Source: Notospermus geniculatus
Lineage: Eukaryota > Nemertea > Pilidiophora > Heteronemertea > Lineidae
Length of the DNA stretch: 64,000 bases
NCBI GenBank assembly: GCA_002633025.1
Contig: NMRB01000004.1
Span: 848,561-912,560, forward strand
Direction of reading: 5' to 3'
The notes under the pieces are model-generated. The model did not search any database and was not told the DNA's origin. It saw nothing but the letters and a program-made list of their open reading frames with translations. Positions 48,601 to 60,600 of this stretch are shown piece by piece (within the stretch, counting starts at the first letter, position 1; each line of letters starts with the position of its first letter). A program made the translations under genes and the position numbers.

Positions 48601-51600
48601 ATCGGTTACATTCCACGACTCGTAGACATGAGTTCAGCTCTCAACCATCAGGGACAAGGGTTTTGATATCTGGCAAACAAGAACCAGTACCTGCTGAAAA
48701 GCCTCTGGAGCGCAGCACAAAAGCAGATGGTAAAATACCTCAAGCAACCAGCACTCAGACATTTGCTTCAAAGCCACTTGATGCCAGTGCTCAAACACGG
48801 ATAGTGACCCCACTGGAGAATAGCACTCAAACACCAGTTAGAATACCCCTGGACTCTGCCACCCAGACTTCACAAGCACTACCTCAGGAATCTTCTACTC
48901 AAACATTTGTAGCACAGCCAATGGAATCTTGTACTCAAACACCGGTAAAATCCCCACTGGAATCAAGCACTCAAACTATATCAGCTGCTCCACTTGAATC
49001 CAGTACTCAAACACCACTCTCGAAGCCACTGGAATCTTGTACTCAAACACCAGTAAAATCACCACTGGAATCAAGCACTCAAACTATATCAGCTGCTCCA
49101 CTTGAATCCAGTACTCAAACACCACTCTCGAAGCCACTGGAATCTTGTACTCAAACGCCAGTAAATGCACCACTGGAATCAAGTACCCAAACATCATTGG
49201 CTCAACCATTTGAGGTGTCTTCTCAAACCCCAGGTACAGCCCCAGTAGAAACTAGCACTCAGACAGTCCATGCATCACCTCTTGAGTCTGGCACTCAGAC
49301 ACAGGAAGCAAGTCCTCTGGAATCAAGCACTCAAACCTCTTTTGAGAAACCCCTGGAAACTGGTACTCAAACACCACTTGCGAGGCCAATGGATTCGAAT
49401 TCTCAGACATCGTTTGAAAGCTCTTTTGAAACAATGAAGCAAATGCCATTTGACCAGCCTCTGGAGTCAAGTACTCAGACACAAGAATCAAGCCCTGTAG
49501 GGTCGATTTCTCAATCATCGAATGCAAAGCCACTGGAATGCAATACTCAAGCAACTGGTGAGGTGCCTAATGAACAGTCTCCAAGTCTTAACCACCGAGG
49601 ATCCACCACTTCGACTCCTTTACTCGATAATAGTGCTCAAAGACCTGTCGAAACAGCCCTCGACTCCTGTTCTCAAGAACCGAATACCACACCAATGGAA
49701 CCTCATCCTGAAGGACAATTTCACAACCCTCCGCCAACCCAAGACAATGGACCGTTTGTCGATGGTGTTGAGAAACCACTGGCAACTGTGGAAGAAGAAG
49801 CTTTGCAAACTTGTGTCGAAGACTTAGCAGAGCTGCAGGAGTGTGATACGTTAGAATCTGCTCAAGGACAGGCCATTGTAGGTGATGCAGTGATAAATGC
49901 TTGTCCAGCGCACGAGCCACAAAGTGCAGAATCATTTGATGTACTTGATGGGCCTAAAGATAATGCAACAGCTGGTGAAGGATCTTCTGGTCAGGCAATA
50001 CCGATGGCAGATTCTGCTCCGTGTAGCGAGCCAGAGGATTCAGGTGTTGAGACACATGCAGAGACTCTGGATGATGAATCCGATGGGCAGATGCTTGAGA
50101 GAGGCCATGACAGGGGGCTGCAGAGTGTGAATGAGAGAGTCCCAAAGATGTTGGATGATGTGCCACAAACAGAATCTGATGCGGGACTCCAGGGGTCAAG
50201 TGATGAACAGCAGAATGAACCTCACGACACATCGCAGGATGACAGGGAAGTGGTGCCAGATGTATATCGTGCCAAACTGCGGGATTTAGATGACGCAGTG
50301 ACACTGTGTCTTGATGATGTAGTGACTGATTCAACTGACTCAGGACCTGAACGAACCCATGCAGTGAACAGTTCTGAAGACGATGGGAGAAATGTGGAAA
50401 TAGATGCTCATTCAGCTCCAGACTCACTAAGGACGGAGTCATTTGACTCAGATGACTATCGTCCTAGGTACAGGCGTAAATTTGGAGAGCAGCTAGGTAG
50501 TTCTGAAGAATATGATGACATACTGGTGCCAACTGATGATATTCTTGAATATGCTGATCATTTAGTTACTAATATTTGTGAAAGTGCCATACCTGAGATT
50601 GTTAGGTTTTATCAGACTTCAGATGTTGACCGTTTTGACAATTTAAATCGGTCAGATTCCTCCGGGGTGTCCGATGGGTCTGAAGAAGTGACATTAGATT
50701 CGTATTCTGGGGAGGTGCACTCAGTAGTAGCTAATGCTGATGAAAGGGTTAGAGATACAGATGATTCTGGATCTCTGGGATGGAATGAGAACCATCGGCA
50801 GCATACTACCCCTGTGGTAAGGGACCCCCTAGTATCACAAAGCCATACAAAGGAGAGATTAGATGCTGGTGCTGTTGCTCAGGATTCTGCTCATGAGTAC
50901 CGCCGACGTTCGATGATGCCACAAAGTTCGTTAGAGACTATGACGGAGACAACTGAGGCTTCGAGTGATGAAAGCTTTGAGGAATCTGAGGTATACATTC
51001 CATGTGGACTGTAGTTCAGTGTTGGTATTGGTGTTGGTTTGGAAATCTCTGACTTGCCAGTATTCATTGAAATTGCTCCTGATCATTGATGTTGAAGTTC
51101 AATTTGGTGGTTGCCTTTGGTTGGTCTATTCCCTTGCAGAAGGCACTACCTGTCGAACGAATGGTTAAATTATGCCAGTTCAAACTTCAAAGGTGTATCC
51201 CGCCAGATGTGTTTATCAAGTGCTTTTCAACTTGATTCAACACAACATCTCTCTTCTTCCTCATCGCAACTCTAGTAGTTCCCACTTGTGGTGAACAGGG
51301 TATTGTGTTTTTCCCCAGGAACTCTCCACAAAGTGCTGGCTTATCTGATGAGCCACTTCATGACAAATTCCAGGGTTTTATAGTGTTGTTGTATTGGTGC
51401 TTACCTCCATAACAATGGTGATGAGCCACAGATTTAACAATTTATCCCCCCTCCCCCATTGCTCACTATCATAACACTTACAGATTTCAGAATACTTGTG
51501 CTTCAAAAAAACCAATGACATAGGATATTCATTGATCATAAAAAGGCATTGCTTTCTCATTGCAGGAAAAAGCTGCTTTGGAAGACAAGTACAATCACGT

Positions 51601-54600
51601 GAGATCAGAGCTTCGTATCCTCCAGGACAGTCTCAAGGTAAGATGGTGTTGTTTAATAGAACATAATAGGTATCACTCATTTTTTGTCATGGTTACTCTA
51701 ATATACTAACAATCCCATGTAGAATACTGTTTCTGTGGTCCATTTGATCAGCGTTGTTGTTGATGGTAAGTCTGTTGTACTGATATTCTTGCTGATTTTG
51801 GTGCCACAAAAATGGGCATCGTTGTCAATAGAACGTTCCCCAATCTTTTGATTTACTGATGAAATTTGGGCTTTTCCTTCTACTAACATCCCCAAACTAA
51901 CACTTCAATAACTCCTCTTCTCTAAAACATTTGCAACCTAGAGTCACAATAGGTATAGAATGAACCCAGGTTGATGTTATTTCACACTCTGACTGAAAAT
52001 CTTGCAGGATATAGATGATGTTGGTGAAGTAGGCTACATAATGAGAGCAAAGGTTCCTATCGAGGTATTTGATGCTTAACCTTGTTTACAGGCTAGGAGC
52101 TGCCAAAAAAGCAATTACATCAATCTCTGTGCATCACACCACCACACAGCAGTACTTCTGTGGATTGATTTCTGGGCGAGCAGTTATCAGGATGCTCATG
52201 AACCAGTTAATTGTATATGGAGAGGGCAACTTATTGAATACCAAAAACTCCTGCTCATATATGTGTTAGCTTTCATCGGCTGCTCCTAAAGCCTGCAAAA
52301 GGAAGTGTTTTGTGAAGATCTGAATGTTAAAACACTCATTATTACCACTTATTGATATTTCCTGGCATCTTTTCACATATGGCATGTTATGGTTACATGT
52401 ATTCCGTTCTCTTGATGTTTGTAGTCAATTCAGAGCACACAGCAATAAAATCATGCACAATTCTGCTCCTTTAAATACGGTATCCAATATTTCCCAACTG
52501 CAAATTCTGCTTTCATACTTAGCTGATGTCAGCTGCTTTTTCTAAATATCTTTTTCCACTTAGTGTTGTCACATGTAATGTCCATTGGTATCCTCCTTTT
52601 GTTATTGGCATTCTGAAAGTAGGTGCTTTCTGACAGGTGCCCACAGAAGATGTACATGTACCAAATCATGGAACTGGCGCATGAAATCAAAATGTGCATC
52701 CAGTTCAATAATCACTGATAGGACCATATGGAGTGGGTCCCAATAGGCCTGTCACTGAAATGTATGGGTCCTTGTTCAGTCAATTTGGTATTCATAATTG
52801 TTCCTGAGTGGTGCTTGAAATTCAGTCAATATTTTGGTAAGTTTTCATTCTAATTAGAAGCTCATAACTATGAAATTTCTCTTTCACGGAGGAGTAGAAC
52901 TTCATGTTCAGGGTTTATTGTAGGCATATACTGAAAGGGATGATTCTGGTACAATTCCTTGGGATATGTTGCTATACAGTTGGAGTACGGTAGTGTTCCT
53001 GACATTCGGCAGTCTGTTCTTCTAAACAAGAGCTAAAATGGGGAATGTTAACGAGGTCTTAGTGAGAAATCACATTGGGGCTCGGGATATCATAGAAAAT
53101 GGCGGACTTGGAATTCAAGACAAGTATCTTGATTTGGGAAAAGGAAAACAGGTAGGGAATGGATTATACTGTGGTTGGCTTGGCTTGCCTCCAAGCTTCT
53201 TCTTTTTCTTCTGCGTTTGCTGTTGACCAGTCAGCTGTTGACGGGTCAGTCTTGTCGTTCGACAAAGCTTGCAGTCTGCCAAATTCCTCCTGTTTTCCCC
53301 ACTGCTTGTCGTCAGTGGTTGGTTCAGCTGGTTCAGCACTTGTGCTGACTCGCAGGAGGTGTCTGCATTCCTGAAATATGAACTGCTGTCCCTTTGTTTC
53401 CCACACTAGCAATTTGAAGGGTTTGGGGTACTTCTGGTGTGAGCTTGTGGGTTAACTTCTATCATCAACATTGATTTCAAACCATTGACCTGCATCTCGT
53501 GTCAGTTTGTAACACTCTTCACCTCCATATGATGACTTATTGATAGATATTTCACTAGCATTGAGCTTCCTTCCTCTGTGTTGCTAAAAGTGAAATACAC
53601 AGTGGAATGCCAGTGGAAGCGTCGGATGTTATAAAAAATGCAAACTTTCTACATGTTTGCAACAGTTCGATGAGGGTTTGCCATTGGTTTTGGCATTTGT
53701 TAGGAGGAATACCTAATGGAATGAACAGATACTGCTCCGGTATATCTATGTGATGTTCTCCTATTTTCTGAAAAGACTGGATTTTGGTAGCTATGGGCAA
53801 TGGCAACAGAAAGGAATTCAGAGCACAAGACAATCAGGCCTCTTTTCATGACCAGGTAGGAGCAAATTCAGGAACTCATGCTGTCTTGACACCTCTGATT
53901 GGGGGTCAGAAGGTTCCAAGTCAGAATCACTTTCAGACTGAGATTTTGGTTATTCCCTTGGCTTCCGTTGCCACACTTTACTCAGTTCTAAAGGGTCTCA
54001 GCTGCCAGAATGACATCTAGGTCTTATCTTTTGCCTGTACTGGTATTGCTGATTTAAGAACAGCAGCAATGTCCTTGGGCATCCTGAAGTAGTCAGTGAT
54101 TCATAGGGCTTGTTCCTTCATTACATCACACGAACACGATGACATAGGCAAAGAACCAACATTAGGATGGGCTTTGGGTGGATCATAATAAACAAGAAGT
54201 CAATCTCCAGAGCTTTGGGTGGATCCCTTGAAAAAGCAGGCCAGTTCATGATAGTTCTGTATCATTTTGTTCTCGTTTATTGATGTTGGGTGGAGTGCTC
54301 CTTGCACACAGTACTTGCCAGTACAGTCTCTAGACCTATGCATTTATTCTCTAGGCCTTCATTGATTCTGTTCCAGCAATCTGTGGGTGTTTCTGATTGA
54401 ACAGCTGTTTTCCCTCAATTGAGAGATATTCATAAGGTTTTACTTACGAGTAGTCTGGGCGTTCATATTGATTGGGCCTGTGGGTATTGAAGCTTGTCTC
54501 CCCCTGGTTTGCATTAGAAGGCAATGAAGACTATAAAACTGTTTCCAGTTCTTTTGGGTCAGGCTGGGGATGTTGTGCCCAAGGTGTTCCTAGCCCCCTT

Positions 54601-57600
54601 CTTTTATCACAACCTTCGAGGAGCCACAAACGGGTCATCATCCGCGAAGCAGTTTTACCATTCTTGGTTTTTGTTCGAGTTCTAAATTGGTAGCTTTTAG
54701 AAGTCTGCTTTCTCTAACTGTGAAGTAGCTTTTAGATTAAGCACATCATTAATTTATCCTTTGAAATAAGCTATCTAATGTCACTCATCATCATTTCACT
54801 TCTGTCATAGTACGATATGATTTTGGACGTGGTAAGTGCAAGCAGATATTGTACATTTTGGTACCCTCAATCCCTATTACAACCTTCCAACCATAGATGG
54901 ACTGAAGAACAAACGTTACCATTATCATTCAAAGGAATATCAACAGTCTGATGAAAATGACCTTGAAATGGCCTTTCAGTTTGGAAGAAATGTTAAAATC
55001 TGGTCTGCTTGTACTTTAACCCGTTAACTGCGTAGGACGTCATTACAAAATCTGGGGAACCCCCGGAAACACTCAAGGATCGTTGCTTGCGTAGGGTGTA
55101 ATAGTACGCTTTGCAAGGAGCCTTGCAATGGCGCTTCACAGTGCATAGGACGTTATGTCTGGAACCTTTTGTGTCAAATACTTTTTTTGGCAATTTTTTT
55201 AAAGAAAGAAAAATTAGAACTAAAAAAATTACACAGTTAACGGGTTAATCTCAATTGGAGAAACAACCCTCAGTCCTTTTATGGGTAAAATCTCGTCCCT
55301 ACTCTGACAACCCTCGGGGAAGTGAGACTTGGTAAAAAGAGAGTTTATTCTGTCTGTCCTTGTTCCTTCCTATGAACTCTGGGGCAGCCTTTGTACAGCA
55401 ATCCAACCTGTTGATGTATAATTGTATGCTTTGGGGTCTTCACTTTGGTCACTCTGGTCCTGGGACTCAATTGCTTTATATCTTCACATAGACCCTGTCC
55501 CTGCTGGTTATTACCGTCTTCTTTGATTACAATGATTCAAAACCATCTGTTCACATCCATGTGTCCGTCTCATCGAAGGTATCTTTGGGATCTCTGCTAC
55601 ATCCCAAACAATGTTTGGAGCATCACTTCTGGGTGACTTGTTGTTGTGGTAGCCTCAAGTAATAGTCACAGTGGTGGACCTCCTTTACCTATAACGGACT
55701 GAGGGTGCTTAAAGAAGCTCATCTGTGAATTGCCTTAGAATGTCTCTGTGTCACATTATGTGTACGTCTTGTCATTTAGTGGTGAATTGAAGGGTGTCCC
55801 TCCCAGGCCCCTCGATGGGGTACTGGAATCAGCCGTTGTGTTGGTACTGTCTAGTTCTTACTCTCTCTGTTCCAGTTGAAGACTTGGTCAGCATTTGGCA
55901 TTTGCATGGTTCTGTTTAGGTCGACTTTACTCATCAATTCGTCTGACACTGTGTCTGTCTTTGCAGGATGGAGATGTGATTGTTGCTGTGAAGAGGAGAG
56001 GAGCGGAGGACAGACTTGGTGAGAGCCCTAGAGACCACCCCGTCGCAGGTAGGTCCATGAAAATCAGAGTCCACAGATCCATCGGTTCTGCTCTTCAACT
56101 ATCATCAGGGTTATACCATCCCTGGCTTCCCATTTTAAGAAGAATCTTTCAAACCTTTCCTAGTAGTGTTGCCGTTTGCTCAAACTGATACGTTACCGGA
56201 TTGCCAAGTTTGCTAGATTGATTCACGCTGCATGTACAGCATCACTCACTGCTTGAATTCACTTATCGGATGTGACATATTTGGTAGTCATGTCCCGATT
56301 TGGTAGTCACTTCACGTTTCATGTGTTGACTTATTTATTACCAGATTGATTCTTTTCCTCTGCAAATATGTTGTTTGATGTGCTATTTTCATTCTGTATA
56401 TAGAAACTGACATGGCCCTTCAATGCTATAAGGCAGTGGGGTGATGGTTCATTGAAGCAATAGCAATAGCCCTGTGTAGATTGTAGCCATTACTTCAATT
56501 GATCAGTCCCCACTGATTGCTCATGTCTTTTAGCATTGGAGGTCTGAACGCCTGCGCTGCTAAATAACGCATAAACCAAGTCAATTCCTTGTGAATGACC
56601 TTTTTTCCATCTGATCCCAATCAGCATGCTTTATTTATCCTCTTGCATCTTGCTTTTGTGTTCTTAGTTTCGAACATGCCCGCGCACGATCAGCTTAGCC
56701 CTTTCACTGCACCCGAGCCACCACAGCATGATACGCTAGATGACGCTATGCACCATGAGCTTCCGCAACCAGACTCTGCTCAAATAACCCCCGATGACCG
56801 TGAACCACTAACGCCTGTAGAGGAAAGGTTTGAAGAAGAAAAACCGATTGATAGGCCTGAAAATTTGGAACATTTGCCAGAGCCAAAGGGGAAAAGGGAC
56901 TCTTTATGTGTTTCGAAGGATGAAGCACTTGCGGAGTTAGCAATTGCTCTTGATCCTTACGATTATTACTCCTCAGACGAGGATGTTAAGCCAAAAAGAG
57001 CACAAGATGCTGAATCTGTGCTGGATGAGCTCATTGTTCCAACAGAGCATAAGAAAGAGGAAAGCCCGATGAACTTTTCAGAGCTCTTGAAAGAGCCACC
57101 AGCGGTACAGGAGCCTGAGCCCATCGTGCCAACAAAACATAAGAAAGATGAAAGTCCGATGAACTTTTCAGAGCTCTTGAAAGAGCCTCCACCAGCACAG
57201 GAGGCGCCACCAGGCCAGGAAAGTCCAAAGATGAGTAAACCTAGCCCTAGGCGTGAGAAGAGGCGACATCGGTCCCATGATGCTGGTGATGAGTCAGATA
57301 GCTCCAGCCTGGATGAACAGCCTGTTGCAGGGGTAAGTTTCCATGGTAACCTAAGTTTTGACCGGTTGCAGTTTGGAATCGGTCACGATTCACCTGTAGA
57401 CATTGCTTAATTGGGATGGTGTGTGCTTGGGTATTGGCATCATACCCATTTGCATTGTGTACACCTGTTAAAATAAAGTGTCATCGAGTGATTTTATACC
57501 ATAACGGTGTCTATCGAACAATACCTAATTCATGTACAGATGTTCCCGGCTTAGTCAATATGAAATGCACTGTCTGCTGTTCCACCCTTCGTAGAGCTTT

Positions 57601-60600
57601 TCCAATGCAATGAACACAATCCTTGTATGTATGATTTGGATCACATCAGCATGGAACACATCTGTCACAATTTCACTCTTACTAGACTGGCACTGCCATA
57701 CATAAATGTACTGTTTTTGTTTCTATACACTCCTATCTCTTGATGGAATGAACAGTAAATCTGTTTGCTGGGGATCGATAGATATCATCAGGCCTTCTGC
57801 GGCTGACCGATTAATACAGGCATATGTATGTAAATCTCACGGCACTCATTTCGCTCAGAATTTTCTGAGTATTTCATAAGCTCAATAAGAACACATATGG
57901 CTAGTCATGACAGTGAATCAAGCCGGATTATGGAGTTTAGAAATAGTTTATTCATCATTGAAGGAAATCACTGTCGCTTTCCAAACACTGTGATTGGATA
58001 TACCAGAAAATTGTTTGGTAGACGAGAATAGGCTTGAATATTGTGTATTTGTGTAGGCCTACTTATCATGGCGTATACTTGGATGTGTCAGGATACTGGT
58101 AACTGTGTTCACTGCGGATAAACTGGAAGGTTCTTCTCAAAAACAGCTACTGAATGTTCAGTTAAGGAACCAAAGGTTAAATTGTTTACTCGAACCAAAT
58201 CAACTTGAAAAATTTCCTTGAGTTATGGGGTCTAGAAAAGTGTTTGATGACAACTGGCTGCTGACGACTAAAGATGGACGAACTTCAGATGATTATGGGG
58301 AGAGTACGGGATGGGATGAGTCGACTGATACTGATGACGATCATGGGATGGTGCTACACCAGAGTGGTTGTGATGGTTTTCATTGTGCTACATTCAAATG
58401 TGGAGAATACCAATGGTCTCATTCAAATCAAGGTCCACACACGAACCTCGAAAAGGCGTGTGGTGACAACGATTATGTGTATGCTGTCCCAGTGGATATG
58501 AAATCTAACAAACCCAACTTCCATAATGAAGAAAATGTCCATAGAATTTTCGTCCCAAGTGTGGCTCACAGTAATCCCCAAATCAGAGGCAGCTTGATGG
58601 CTATCAGATCGCGATCATTTGAATTAGGTCAATCGGGAGATTATTGCGCAGACGATATTGATACAGGTCTCTTTGCAGATGAGAGTGAACCCAAATTGGT
58701 ACGTTCTCATCCAATGACATTATTATTTTATAGGTTCTTATCTCCTCTGTGGTGTCAGAGGTGGGCAACTGTAGATGGATATTGAAAGGTCCACGAAAAT
58801 TTCGGGGTTGACGCTAACACAAAGCTATTTGCTTCATTTCTTTTCCTTAAATCTGATTATTCTCTACAATCCATTTCAGATGAACATGAGACGAACCAGC
58901 AACATGTTCGACTTCAAAGAAAATGAACCACATCCTGAATCTGATCATTGGAATACGGTGGAACGTGTGACGCCCCATGAGCAGCCACCAGTACACGAGG
59001 AGCCGTACTGGGAGGCTGTTGAACGCAAAAAGCCATCAGAAGACGTCGCTGTGACTTTGAACATTAGTGACAATGGCGGTTCTGATGTCGAAGAAAAACC
59101 ACGTCGTCTTGCTCCGCTACCACCTGCAGAACGGTTTGGGGACCAGTCTGACTTCACCGACACGTCACCAGAACGACGGTTGCCACGCCATCACCGTAAC
59201 GGTTCATACGACACGGACAGTGGTATCAGCACAATGCCTGATCCACATCATCCTCATCGCTTCAAATCTAGTCCAACGTTGGGCAACGTTTTGTCAGAAC
59301 GTCTCAGCCCGGTGCATTCTTCGCCGACACGTGAGGTGCATCACAGCCAATCACCTGGACTCTCCGATGCTCATCTCTCGCCTTGGTTATCTCAACAACT
59401 TGTAGATCAGAAAAGTATCAGCACATCCACAGTGCCTCTGATGCATTCCAGTCTCCCTCCGTCATGGCCTGACGGTCCTCAGCGTAGCATTGCCACTGAT
59501 ACAACAGATATCTCCCGGCAACAGAGTGACGAAATTGCTCAACTCAGGAACAGGATTGAAGACCTGGAAACACAGTTACGGGTGAGTAATATAATGGTCT
59601 CCCGCAACGACTGATGATCGTCTCAGTTTGATTGACAATTTTGGAACAATCCTCGACACTCATTTCAACGTCATGTCTTCACCATGCTGGAACCGACCTA
59701 TATCTTGACTGTGCTGGCACCAACCCATGTTTCGGCCATACTGGAACCGACTTATATCCTGACCATGCTGGCACCAACCCATGTTTTGGCCATGCTGGCA
59801 CCAACCTATCTCTTGATCATGCCTGCCACAGCCTCACATTCCACAACTTGGCTCAAGTACGTTTGGCTTCTATTTCAGGTCAAAACACGAGAGTTAGAAA
59901 CAAGCCAGTTTGTTGCTCATGAGTTGGAGGAAAAGGTAAAAACAAGTGAAGATCCTTATGCATGGAAGTCTAAACTTAAAGAGAAAGATCGTGATCTTCA
60001 GGTCCAGGAGCGCATGAATAGAAACTTGTTTGATGAGGTAAGACTAACAGCATGCAATGGCTGAATTTTGAAATAGCTATATATATAGTTCCAATAAAGG
60101 CAAAGAGGTGGGCCGATAAAAGGGTTCCCAAATACAGGGGTTGCTGCAGAAGTACGTGTATTCGGCCCCCAGCTGCTCATGTCACGGTCATTTTCAACAA
60201 AAATAGATAAGCGAGCGTAGACGTATTCCAATATCGATTTCAAAGTTTTTACAAGTATGCCATGCTCACCCCCTCCAAGGGATTGATATTGTACCCTGGA
60301 TACTTTTATCGACCCACAGCCCTTATGTTCATAGAAATTATTCTCACAGACTTAATCTGTATATATTTCCATATTAACTGAACTTGAGCACCGGGACCTT
60401 CGTACCGCTGATGTAAATTCCCTGTACATCGTACAGACATGTGTTAGACAAATTTATGATGCAAATATTAGTGCAGAAAGCAAAGATTGGTTAATTTGCA
60501 TCAGAGGCATAGTTGGCTGTGGGCAAACAGTTCTCATGAAACTGTGGTTATACGGCATGGCCAAACCTCCCAGTCACGGAGGATTTCCTTTATGGCTCGA

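Larger units (their letters stand above)
52065..54810. other. Intron with two candidate first exons
   Basis: Contains the exons at 53038 and 53793 and the MITE at 54079. Nothing else supported. Confidence 0.6.
54832..56667. other. Introns around exon 55967
   Basis: The 5' part contains the piggyBac-like MITE; otherwise no feature recognised. Confidence 0.6.

Noticed and set aside
48750-49577. Regular 36-bp repeats, superficially CRISPR-like in period
   Set aside because: There are no unique spacers. The repeats are continuous, coding and in frame within a eukaryotic exon.
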